Source: Aminipila sp963524205 (GTDB lineage: Bacteria; Bacillota; Clostridia; Peptostreptococcales; Anaerovoracaceae). Taken from it: a stretch of 64,000 bases of DNA. The stretch spans positions 41,940-105,939 of the forward strand of contig CAURED010000014.1 in the NCBI GenBank assembly GCA_963524205.1. The letters are read 5' to 3'. How positions within the stretch are numbered: the first letter of the stretch is position 1; each line of letters starts with the position of its first letter. Shown piece by piece: positions 34,668 through 42,810 of this stretch. Both the position numbers and the translations under genes were made by a program. The notes under the pieces are model-generated. The model had not been told where the DNA came from and did not search any database. It saw only the letters and a program-made list of their open reading frames with translations.

Positions 34668-35810
34668 ATGAAGAAAATTGCAATTTTAGGAAGTACTGGA
34701 TCTATAGGAACTCAGGCATTAGATATAATTGACAGAAACCGTGGCCAATTGAAGGTTACGGTGCTTTCATGTGCAAGGAATATAGAAATGCTTTGTGCTC
34801 AGATTGAAAAATTTAGACCAGAAATGGTTGTGGTTGATAAAGAAGAGGATGCATTACAATTAAGCAAAAAATATTGTGATATAGAAGTAATGCATGGCAT
34901 GAAAGGACTTATTATGGCCGCCGAGTCACAATATGATCTTTTACTTAATTCTCTTGTGGGAATGATGGGTCTGGTGCCTACATATCATGCTGTATGCAAA
35001 GGCAGAGATATAGCTTTAGCTAATAAAGAGACACTTGTGGCAGGTGGAGAGATAGTTATGAAACAGGTGGCAAAAAATAATGTTAAAATGCTGCCTGTAG
35101 ATAGTGAACATAGTGCGATTTTTCAGTGCCTTGAGGGAAATAAACATGAGCAGTTAAAAAAAATTTATTTAACTGCTTCAGGAGGACCTTTTAGAGGTTA
35201 TACCTTGGAACAACTTGAAAATGTTACTTTAGAGCAGGCTTTAAAACATCCGAACTGGAATATGGGAAATAAAATAACCATAGATTCAGCCACCATGATG
35301 AATAAAGGGCTTGAGGTTATAGAAGCGAAATGGCTATTTAATGTTCCTGTAGCTAAAATACAAATTGCAGTACATCCTCAAAGTGTAGTGCATTCTATGG
35401 TGGAGTATGTTGACAATTCTATTATAGCCCAGCTGGGAGCTCCCGATATGAGAGTACCAATCAGTTATGCTTTTGGTTATCCTGATAGAATGGAAAATAC
35501 TTTTGAGCCATTGGATTTATTTGGGTTAGGCTCAAATTTAACTTTTGAAAAACCGGATTTGAAAGTGTTTAAAACCATAGCTTCAGCCTATGAAGTGGCA
35601 GAAAAAGGCGGAACTTATCCTGCTGCCATGAATGGGGCAAATGAAGCGCTAGTTCAACTATTTTTAGAAAAGAAGATTAAATTTATAGATATTCAGAATA
35701 CTATAGAAAGAATACTGAACGCACATGTGCCAACATATAATTTGGGGTTGGATGATATTTTAGAGGCAGATAAGGCAGCTAGAAGTATGGTATATGAGCT
35801 GTTAAAATAG
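34668..35810 (+). CDS. dxr: 1-deoxy-D-xylulose-5-phosphate reductoisomerase
   Basis: Dxr is the second enzyme of the MEP isoprenoid pathway and uses NADPH. The 380-residue protein has GSTGSIGTQAL (8-18), ALANKETLVAGG, LPVDSEHSAIFQ, TASGGPFRGY and HPNWNMGNKITIDSATMMNKGLE-type substrate blocks. GAGG before ATG 34668. Its pathway partner ispG lies two genes downstream. Confidence 0.97.
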   Translation: MKKIAILGSTGSIGTQALDIIDRNRGQLKVTVLSCARNIEMLCAQIEKFRPEMVVVDKEEDALQLSKKYCDIEVMHGMKGLIMAAESQYDLLLNSLVGMMGLVPTYHAVCKGRDIALANKETLVAGGEIVMKQVAKNNVKMLPVDSEHSAIFQCLEGNKHEQLKKIYLTASGGPFRGYTLEQLENVTLEQALKHPNWNMGNKITIDSATMMNKGLEVIEAKWLFNVPVAKIQIAVHPQSVVHSMVEYVDNSIIAQLGAPDMRVPISYAFGYPDRMENTFEPLDLFGLGSNLTFEKPDLKVFKTIASAYEVAEKGGTYPAAMNGANEALVQLFLEKKIKFIDIQNTIERILNAHVPTYNLGLDDILEADKAARSMVYELLK

Positions 35811-35821
35811 GGGGAATTATT

Positions 35822-36826
35822 ATGACAATTATTTATGCATTAATTATGTTCTGCATATTGGTACTTGTCCATGAAGGTGGACATTTTATCGCAGCAAAAT
35901 CTGTAGGTGTTAAGGTAAATGAATTTTCAGTAGGGATGGGCCCTGTGCTACTTAAGAAAATGAAAGGCGAAACCCAGTATTCAGTGAGACTCTTTCCCAT
36001 CGGCGGGTTTTGTGCCATGGAGGGAGAAGATGATGAATCCGAGGATGAACGATCTTTTGGCAAAAGGCCTCTTTGGGCAAAAGCCATTATTATAGTGGCG
36101 GGTTCTTTTATGAATCTTGTTCTTGCTATTGTTGTCCTTGCGGGAATCGTGCTTTATATTGGGATACCTACTACTACTATTAACGGATTCAGTGATGTAA
36201 GTCCTGCTAAAGAAGCAGGCATTCTTTCAGGAGATAAGATTATTAGTATTCAGCAGCAGGAAATTAAAAGCTGGAATGATATAACCACAGCTATTTCAGA
36301 TCAGAAAAGTGAAAAGGTACAAATTGTTGTAGATAGAGATGGCAAGGATATAAGTTTCACTATGGATTTAGCTGAAGAAGAAGGGACTGGAAGGAAGATT
36401 GTAGGTATACTGCCTGAGGTTTCAAGAAATCCATTTACAGCACTGGTTAAGGGTGCAGAATCTACGTGGGTTATGACTGTTAAAATGGTTGAGGTAATAG
36501 GACAGCTTGTGACTGGAGAGGTTTCTACGAAGGAACTTACAGGCCCAATAGGTATAACTGTGGCAGTAAGCGACTCCGTGAAATACGGATTTATATATGT
36601 AGCAAATCTGGCAGCATTAATAAGTTTGAATCTGGCTATTGTGAATATGCTTCCGTTCCCAGCCCTTGATGGTGGGCGTATGGTATTTTTAATTATTCGT
36701 AAGGTTACAGGAAGGGCTATTACAGATGAAATAGAAGCCAAAGTACATTTTGTAGGAATTATGCTATTGTTTGCTCTCATGATATATGTAACATGGCAGG
36801 ATATTGGTAGATTTATTTTGAAATAA
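35822..36826 (+). CDS. rseP: site-2 intramembrane zinc metalloprotease (RseP/RasP)
   Basis: A 334-residue S2P protease that cleaves anti-sigma factors and other substrates in the membrane. HEGGH (17-21) is the zinc motif in the first transmembrane segment. A single PDZ domain (about 110-190) follows, and the third zinc ligand lies in NMLPFPALDGGRM near the C-terminus. Length is as in Gram-positives, with one PDZ. GGGG upstream of ATG 35822. Confidence 0.95.
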   Translation: MTIIYALIMFCILVLVHEGGHFIAAKSVGVKVNEFSVGMGPVLLKKMKGETQYSVRLFPIGGFCAMEGEDDESEDERSFGKRPLWAKAIIIVAGSFMNLVLAIVVLAGIVLYIGIPTTTINGFSDVSPAKEAGILSGDKIISIQQQEIKSWNDITTAISDQKSEKVQIVVDRDGKDISFTMDLAEEEGTGRKIVGILPEVSRNPFTALVKGAESTWVMTVKMVEVIGQLVTGEVSTKELTGPIGITVAVSDSVKYGFIYVANLAALISLNLAIVNMLPFPALDGGRMVFLIIRKVTGRAITDEIEAKVHFVGIMLLFALMIYVTWQDIGRFILK

Positions 36827-36842
36827 AAGCGGTAAGACAGAG

Positions 36843-36868
36843 GCAGAGGAAAATTTTCTCTGCTTTTT
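36843..36868 (+). terminator. rseP terminator
   Basis: GCAGAG (36843-36848) pairs with CTCTGC (36858-36863), enclosing AAAATTTT; TTTTT follows. The T-run doubles as the left edge of repeat copy 2. Confidence 0.72.
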
Positions 36869-37030
36869 AATATAATAGGAAATATCGATAGATTTTCCTA
36901 TTATATTAAAAAGGAAGTGCAGAGGGGCGGAAGCCTCTTTGCCCATAAAGGAGGGTGTTCAGCGAATAAAATGAGCGCCGAAGGGAACCATGGGGTTCCC
37001 TAACGGAGTGGCGAAGCCACATTTTTTATA
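36864..37030. repeat. intergenic stem-loop element, copy 2 (long form)
   Basis: A perfect 19-bp inverted repeat (36864-36882 and 36894-36912) with an 11-nt loop is followed by a GC-rich region unlike the AT-rich genome. The 21-nt block at 36915-36935 is identical to copy 1. It then holds AAAGGAGGGTGTTCAGCG, a GGGAACC/GGTTCCC hairpin (about 36983-37000) and GTGGCGAAGCCAC, a 5-bp stem with a GAA loop. The element ends ACATTTTTTATA just before the ispG ribosome site. It may be a mobile miniature element or a structured RNA. Confidence 0.78.
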
Positions 37031-37040
37031 TGGAGGAGTT

Positions 37041-38102
37041 ATGAAAAAAAGTGTAAGATGTGGTAATGTAATAATTGGTGGCAGTGCTCCCATATCTATT
37101 CAGTCAATGACTAATGTGGATACGAGAGATGTAAAGAATGTGACAGAGCAGATAAAAGCCTTAGCAGAAGCTGGCTGTGAGATTGTCAGATTGGCGGTTC
37201 CTGACATGGAGGCAGCAGAGGCATTTTCGCAAATAAAAAAGAATGTAGAAGTTCCACTTGTAGCAGATATACATTTTGACTATAGACTTGCTATAGCAGC
37301 TATAAAAAATGGAGCGGATAAAGTAAGGATAAATCCAGGAAATATAGGAAGTGTTGACCGCATAAAAGCTGTGGTGGAGGCTGCAAAAGAAAGAAATATA
37401 CCAATTCGGGTGGGAGTTAATTCTGGTTCACTTGAAAAGGATATTGTGGAAAAAAATGGAGGTGTAACTGCAGAGGGTCTTGCAGAAAGCGCTTTACGCA
37501 ACGTTAAATTGCTAGAAGACATGGATTTTGATGACATTGTTATTTCACTTAAATCTTCCGATGTAAGGCTTAACTATGAAGCGCATAAGCTGATATTTGA
37601 GCATACACAGCACCCGCTACATATAGGGATAACTGAATCTGGAACTGTAAATAGCGGAAAACTAAAATCAGCAATTGGGATTGGTGGACTTTTGCTGGCT
37701 GGAATTGGAGATACTATGAGAGTATCTTTAACTGGTGATCCAGTGAAAGAGGTATTTTTTGCAAGAGATATATTAAGGTCTATTGGGATAAGGCCTTCTG
37801 GCATAAATCTTATTTCTTGTCCAACTTGTGGTCGAACTAAAGTGAATTTGGAGACAATTGCTCTGCAGATTGAAGAAGCCGTTAAGAAAATAGAGCCTCT
37901 GAGGGAAGCAAAAGGATTACCACCGATAACGGTAGCAGTTATGGGGTGTGTAGTAAATGGACCAGGAGAAGCCAAAGAAGCTGATTTTGGAGTGGCAGGC
38001 GGTGATGGAAGAGGGGTTCTGTTTGCAAAAGGTGAAATAGTTAAAACTGTTTCTGAAAGTATGATTGTTGAAGAACTGGTGAACTTGATAAGTAATTGTT
38101 AG
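37041..38102 (+). CDS. ispG: 4-hydroxy-3-methylbut-2-en-1-yl diphosphate synthase (GcpE)
   Basis: IspG reduces MEcPP to HMBPP in the MEP pathway using a [4Fe-4S] cluster. The 353-residue protein has SIQSMTNVDTRDV, VADIHFDYRLA, KVRINPGNIG and the cluster ligands in SCPTCGRT and GCVVNGPGEA. The ATG at 37041 follows GGAGGAG; the frame is open upstream into the repeat element, but that part is not IspG sequence. proS, often next in Firmicutes, is absent. Confidence 0.96.
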   Translation: MKKSVRCGNVIIGGSAPISIQSMTNVDTRDVKNVTEQIKALAEAGCEIVRLAVPDMEAAEAFSQIKKNVEVPLVADIHFDYRLAIAAIKNGADKVRINPGNIGSVDRIKAVVEAAKERNIPIRVGVNSGSLEKDIVEKNGGVTAEGLAESALRNVKLLEDMDFDDIVISLKSSDVRLNYEAHKLIFEHTQHPLHIGITESGTVNSGKLKSAIGIGGLLLAGIGDTMRVSLTGDPVKEVFFARDILRSIGIRPSGINLISCPTCGRTKVNLETIALQIEEAVKKIEPLREAKGLPPITVAVMGCVVNGPGEAKEADFGVAGGDGRGVLFAKGEIVKTVSESMIVEELVNLISNC

Positions 38103-38130
38103 GTAGACTAAATTTCGGAGGAAAAGAATA

Positions 38131-38577
38131 ATGAAAACATATAAAGCAACACATATGGTTAAAATGGAAGATTTGAATCACCATGAAAATTTGTATGCAG
38201 GAAGAGGTATAGAGTGGATGGTAGAAGCTGCTTTCATCGCAGCAGCACTTGAATATGGTGAAAGACACGGATTGTTTTACAGAAATACTCACCAATTCAG
38301 TTTTAGTAAATCGGTAGAGCCAGGAGAAATAATAAGCTATTGCAGCACTTTAGTAAGGGTTGGAAGGACAAGTCTTACCTTGCGAGTCGCACTTATCTCT
38401 GAAGTTACAGATGAAGTAAGAGCAGAAGGATATGTTACTTTTGTAACAGTAAAACCGCATACACATGAAAAAGTAGAACATGGTATAGAGCTTGATGATA
38501 CCAATGATGTGGATGAACTGGCGTGGAGAGAAAAAGCACAGTCTTTTTTCCACAGCCCAGGACAGCCTAGATTTTAA
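38131..38577 (+). CDS. hotdog-fold acyl-CoA thioesterase
   Basis: A 148-residue single-hotdog protein. The central-helix block NHHENLYAGRGIEWMVEAAF and the strand LRVALISEVTDEVRAEGYVTFV resemble acyl-CoA hydrolases of the YciA/BFIT type. Substrate chain length is unknown. GGAGGAAAAG precedes ATG 38131, 28 bp after ispG, so it is probably the last gene of that transcript. The end of the gene overlaps a DnaA-box-like 9-mer. Confidence 0.8.
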   Translation: MKTYKATHMVKMEDLNHHENLYAGRGIEWMVEAAFIAAALEYGERHGLFYRNTHQFSFSKSVEPGEIISYCSTLVRVGRTSLTLRVALISEVTDEVRAEGYVTFVTVKPHTHEKVEHGIELDDTNDVDELAWREKAQSFFHSPGQPRF

Positions 38578-38719
38578 ACGTTTGGTTACTTTTCCACACA
38601 CTGGGATAAAATTGTATACAATTTTATCCCAGTGCCTATGTGGATAAATAGAAACCTGGAATGCCTTGAAATTGGTGAAGCACAGTAATTAACTGATTAT
38701 TGAAACTGAGTTATCCACA
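38546..38719. promoter_or_regulatory. cluster of DnaA-box-like 9-mers before polC
   Basis: Exact TTATCCACA occurs at 38711-38719 (+) and, as TGTGGATAA, at 38639-38647 (-). Near-matches TTTTCCACA lie at 38546-38554 and 38590-38598. The cluster flanks the 36-bp palindrome and lies upstream of the replicase gene. DnaA control or titration is inferred. Confidence 0.5.
38599..38634. repeat. 36-bp perfect palindrome upstream of polC
   Basis: Two 18-bp arms (38599-38616 and 38617-38634) are exact reverse complements with no spacer; the left arm starts CACTGGGATAAAATTGTA. No T-run follows on either side. It could act as a terminator for the thioesterase gene, a cruciform or a protein-binding site. 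Confidence 0.85.
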
Positions 38720-38762
38720 ACTTTTGATGCTGTTTCTCTATAGAGGATGAAACAAAACAAGG

Positions 38763-38791
38763 TATACAAAAGGCGGGATTCGGTTTATAAT
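38763..38791 (+). promoter_or_regulatory. polC promoter
   Basis: TATACA, 17 bp, TATAAT, 66 bp before the polC start. Confidence 0.5.
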
Positions 38792-38857
38792 ATATAAGGT
38801 TGCTTTTTAGCACCTGAATAATAAAAATAAAATTATGAACGAGGAAAACATTACATA

Positions 38858-41800
38858 ATGATAAATTTGATAGAAGGGATTATAAATTGGAGTAAGCTTG
38901 GACAACATCCAAGAGACAGTTATAAATTTTCGCTAGGAAGAGCTCAGATGTCACAGGAAAGTGCAACACTTTCATTAGATATCGAGCTCAATTTTGTTAT
39001 GCCCTTTGAAGATGTAGAAAAAATAAAAGCAGTAGTAATAAATCAGATACAAGGATTAAAAGACGTTAAACTTCTTTTTAAGTATAAAAATCTGATTCAA
39101 ACAACAGATGAAATTATAAAACTCTGTATTGAACATATGATTGATGAGGTTAATGGTGAGTATGCAAGGAGTACAAAAACTATTTTTCCGGAAGATTCAG
39201 TTATAAAAGATGGAGTATTGACGGTATATGCATTGGGAGCAGTGGTTGTAAAGGACCTTAATGACAGTGTATCCCAGTTATTCGAACGAATATTAAAGAG
39301 GGATTTTGACATAGAGGTTAAGGTTGTTTTTGAGAATCACAAAGATGAGTATCAAAAACTTGCGAAGCAGAAAAAAACAATGCAAGAATTGGAAGAAAAA
39401 CAGGTACAGGAAGAACAGAAGAAAGCAGCAAGTCTTGCAGCGTCAAGGCCTGCGGCATCGGCAAATTCAAATAATGGCAGTAGCTTTTCTGGAGATAGTA
39501 ATGCAAATGGTAGTAACGGTAATAAATGGAAGAAACGAAGAAAAGAAGAACCAGTTGTAGGAAATAAAATTCTTGGGGATTCAATTAATACTATGCCAGT
39601 GAAGCTGTCAAGCGTCTCACAGGATAGTGGTCAGGTAACGGTAGAAGGTATACTTTTCAGAAAAGATAATAGGACGATTAAAAATGAGAAGAAGTTAGTT
39701 ACTTTGTTGATAACAGATCAAACTACATCACTTTGTATTAAAGCATTTACATCTGAAAATAAGTGGAATGAAATTGACGAACATTTAAAGAATGGGGATT
39801 TTGTTAAAATCAGAGGTAATGCTGAGTGGGATACTTATGAAAATATAGTTGTCGTAATGGCTCGAGATATTGAAAAAGGCCAAATTAAGAAGAGAAAGGA
39901 CAACTGTGAGAGAAAGAGAGTTGAACTTCATGCTCATTCTAAAATGAGTGCCATGGATGGACTCAATGAAGTTAAGGATATGGTCAAGATGCATGAAGGA
40001 TGGGGGCACAGTGCGATGGCGCTTACAGACCATGGTGTAGTACAGGGATTTCCTGAAGCATCTCATTCTTTAAGTAAAGGTTCAGAGATGAAAATAATAT
40101 ATGGTATGGAGGGATATGTTTTTGATGACAGAGGCTGTATAAATTCGGATGGGACTATAGAATACAAGAAAAAACCAACCAATCATATAATCATTTTAGC
40201 TAGAACCCAGGAGGGATTAAAAAACTTATATAAATTAGTATCTATTTCCCATCTGGACTATTTCTATAAAAGACCTAGAATTCCTAAATCAGTCTTAACG
40301 GCTCATAGAGAAGGGTTGATTATAGGTGCTGCCTGCGAAGCGGGAGAAGTATTTAGAGCAGTTCTTGAAAAAAAGAGTGAGGATGAAATAGAATACTTAG
40401 TCAATTATTATGATTATCTTGAAATACAGCCCATTATAAATAACCAATTCCTTATAGACAAAGGCGTAATTAAAGATAAAGAGGGACTTAAAGATTTAAA
40501 CAGACAGATTATTGCTTTAGGGGAAAAATATAATAAGCCTGTAGTAGCAACAACAGATGCCCATTATTCTGAACCAGAGGCAGCGTTATATAGAAATATA
40601 CTTATGGCTGGCCAGGGATATAAAGATGGTGGCGGGCAGGGACTGTATTTAAGAACTACACAAGAAATGCTTGAAGAATTTGAATATCTAGGAAGAAAAA
40701 TGGCGGAAAGGGTGGTAATTGACAATACAAACTTGATTGCAGACATGATTGATGTTATCAGACCAGTTCCAAAAGAAAAATACCCACCCAAAATTGCTAA
40801 TGCCGAAGAGACTTTAAAAACTAAGTGCTATGAACGTGCATGGAGTATTTATGGAAATCCATTGCCAACTGAAATTCAAGACAGACTTGATGCTGAACTT
40901 GTGCCAATTATTCGTGAAGGCTATGCAGTAATGTATATTGCCGCGGAAATGCTTGTACAGAAGTCTTTAAGTGATGGGTATTTAGTTGGGTCCAGAGGAT
41001 CCGTTGGATCTTCCTTTGCGGCTACAATGGCGGGGATTACAGAAGTAAATCCGTTGCCGCCACATTACATATGCCCTAACTGCAAGTATCTGGAATGGGG
41101 CGACAACAAAGAATATGATTGTGGTGTAGATATGGAGGATAAAGATTGCCCTAAGTGTGGTACCAGATTGAAAAAAGACGGATTTACCATACCATTTCAG
41201 ACTTTCTTGGGATTTGAGGCAGATAAGGAACCGGATATTGACCTTAACTTCGCTGGTGAATATCAGCCTGTTGCCCATAGATATGTTGATGAAATTTTTG
41301 GTGCAAAGAATGTATTCAAAGCAGGTACTATAGGTACGGTTGCAACAAAAACAGCATATGGGTTTGTAATGAAGTATTTTGAGGAACGACAGATTCCTGT
41401 CAATAAATATGAGGTAGAACGTTTGGCGGAATGTTGTACAGGTGTAAGAAGAACTACAGGTCAGCATCCAGGTGGTATTATTATAGTACCGGATGATCAT
41501 GAAATTTATGAATTCTGCCCTGTTCAGCATCCAGCTAATGATGTGAACTCAGATTTCATCACTACACATTTTGATTATCACTCCATTGACCAAAACCTTT
41601 TAAAACTTGATATACTTGGACACGATGTTCCGTCCATGATTAGGCATCTTCAAGATATGACTGGTCTGGACCCGTTAACACAAGTGCCACTATCGGATGC
41701 AAGGGTAAATAGTATATTTAATGGAATAGAAGGACTTGATATCAAGGAACCGGATTATAGATTTGTTCATGGAAGCTATGGAATACCTGAATTTGGAACT

Positions 41801-42655
41801 AAGTTTACAAGACAGATGCTGGATGATACTCATCCAACCAGATTTGCAGATTATGTACGAATTTCAGGATTCTCTCATGGTACGGATGTATGGATTAATA
41901 ACGCCCAGGAATGGATTAAATCAGGGCAGACTACTATTAAAGATGCAATTTCTACCAGAGATGACATTATGAACTATTTAATTTTAAAAGGGCTTCCGAA
42001 GAAGAGTGCTTTTACTATAATGGAAAAAGTTAGAAAGGGTAAAGGGGTAACTGACGAGGATGTAGCTTTAATGGAGGAGCATGATGTACCAGAATGGTAT
42101 ATTGAATCCTGCAGGAGAATCAAGTATATGTTCCCAAGAGCCCATGCAGTAGCTTATGTAATGATGTCTTATAGAATTGCGTATTTTAAGGTTTATTATC
42201 CTGTAGAATTCTATGCAACATATTTTACAACTAAAGTTAGTGAATTTGATGCGGATACAATTTTAAAAGGATCAGTAGCAGTTCTAGAAAAAATGGATGG
42301 AATTCTGGCTAAAGGAAAAAATGCTACGAAGAAAGAAGACGATGAAGTAATTGTTCTGGAAGTAGCCTATGAAATGTATGCCCGAGGTTATGAATTTATG
42401 GAGGCACAGCTGGGTATATCACATGCAACTAAGTTCTATGCAAAAGATGGAAAAGTTTTACTGCCGTTTGTCGCTTTGGGGGGAGTGGGAGAAAGTGCTG
42501 CTAAAGCTATTGTAGAAGAATATGAAATACAGCCATTTGAGACAATAGAAGAAATCAGGGAACGTGCTAAAGCCAATAAAACAGCTATAGAAGCCCTACG
42601 TAATCATGGTGTGTTAAAAGGTCTTCCTGAATCAGACCAATTATGTTTATTTTAA
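38858..42655 (+). CDS. polC: DNA polymerase III PolC lacking the proofreading exonuclease domain
   Basis: PolC is the leading replicase of low-GC Gram-positives. The 1265-residue protein has the N-terminal region, a low-complexity linker (about 170-225), the OB domain, PHP (HAHSKMSAMDG at 358, TDHGVVQGF, TTDAHYSEP), a zinc finger (CPNCKY, then CPKCGTR), the palm with PDIDLNF and later SFRIAYFKVYYP-like MMSYRIAYFKVYYP. Bacillus PolC is 1437 residues because a 3'-5' exonuclease of about 170 residues interrupts PHP. Here YGMEGYVFDD (about 416) runs to HIIILARTQEGLKNLYK (about 441) with only some 20 residues between, and no DxETTG, exo II or exo III motif is visible. Proofreading must be absent or provided in trans. 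GAGGAAAA is a distant ribosome site. Confidence 0.93.
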   Translation: MINLIEGIINWSKLGQHPRDSYKFSLGRAQMSQESATLSLDIELNFVMPFEDVEKIKAVVINQIQGLKDVKLLFKYKNLIQTTDEIIKLCIEHMIDEVNGEYARSTKTIFPEDSVIKDGVLTVYALGAVVVKDLNDSVSQLFERILKRDFDIEVKVVFENHKDEYQKLAKQKKTMQELEEKQVQEEQKKAASLAASRPAASANSNNGSSFSGDSNANGSNGNKWKKRRKEEPVVGNKILGDSINTMPVKLSSVSQDSGQVTVEGILFRKDNRTIKNEKKLVTLLITDQTTSLCIKAFTSENKWNEIDEHLKNGDFVKIRGNAEWDTYENIVVVMARDIEKGQIKKRKDNCERKRVELHAHSKMSAMDGLNEVKDMVKMHEGWGHSAMALTDHGVVQGFPEASHSLSKGSEMKIIYGMEGYVFDDRGCINSDGTIEYKKKPTNHIIILARTQEGLKNLYKLVSISHLDYFYKRPRIPKSVLTAHREGLIIGAACEAGEVFRAVLEKKSEDEIEYLVNYYDYLEIQPIINNQFLIDKGVIKDKEGLKDLNRQIIALGEKYNKPVVATTDAHYSEPEAALYRNILMAGQGYKDGGGQGLYLRTTQEMLEEFEYLGRKMAERVVIDNTNLIADMIDVIRPVPKEKYPPKIANAEETLKTKCYERAWSIYGNPLPTEIQDRLDAELVPIIREGYAVMYIAAEMLVQKSLSDGYLVGSRGSVGSSFAATMAGITEVNPLPPHYICPNCKYLEWGDNKEYDCGVDMEDKDCPKCGTRLKKDGFTIPFQTFLGFEADKEPDIDLNFAGEYQPVAHRYVDEIFGAKNVFKAGTIGTVATKTAYGFVMKYFEERQIPVNKYEVERLAECCTGVRRTTGQHPGGIIIVPDDHEIYEFCPVQHPANDVNSDFITTHFDYHSIDQNLLKLDILGHDVPSMIRHLQDMTGLDPLTQVPLSDARVNSIFNGIEGLDIKEPDYRFVHGSYGIPEFGTKFTRQMLDDTHPTRFADYVRISGFSHGTDVWINNAQEWIKSGQTTIKDAISTRDDIMNYLILKGLPKKSAFTIMEKVRKGKGVTDEDVALMEEHDVPEWYIESCRRIKYMFPRAHAVAYVMMSYRIAYFKVYYPVEFYATYFTTKVSEFDADTILKGSVAVLEKMDGILAKGKNATKKEDDEVIVLEVAYEMYARGYEFMEAQLGISHATKFYAKDGKVLLPFVALGGVGESAAKAIVEEYEIQPFETIEEIRERAKANKTAIEALRNHGVLKGLPESDQLCLF

Positions 42656-42661
42656 CTATAT

Positions 42662-42705
42662 AATGCAGTAATGTTATGTAAAATGTAATATTACTGCATT
42701 TTTGT
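42662..42705 (+). terminator. polC terminator
   Basis: AATGCAGTAAT pairs with ATTACTGCATT across a 17-nt loop; TTTTGTTG follows. Confidence 0.75.
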
Positions 42706-42810
42706 TGATATTCACAAAGAACGGGTGGAAATTTGTAAGATTATCTGATAAAATTAATACAATGCACATTTAGAAATGTAGAATAGTAGGAAATGTAGGA
42801 GGAAGTAAAA

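Noticed and set aside
36990..37040. Upstream extension of ispG into the repeat element
   Set aside because: The frame is open, but the ribosome site GGAGGAG sits just before ATG 37041 and the extension encodes repeat sequence, not IspG.
40982..41530. A long (182-codon) antisense ORF inside polC
   Set aside because: Cysteine- and tyrosine-rich composition typical of reverse-frame artefacts; polC is unmistakable on the other strand.
42706..42810. Possible second T-box before paaK1
   Set aside because: No T-box sequence, AGAGAG motif or terminator is present in the short gap.
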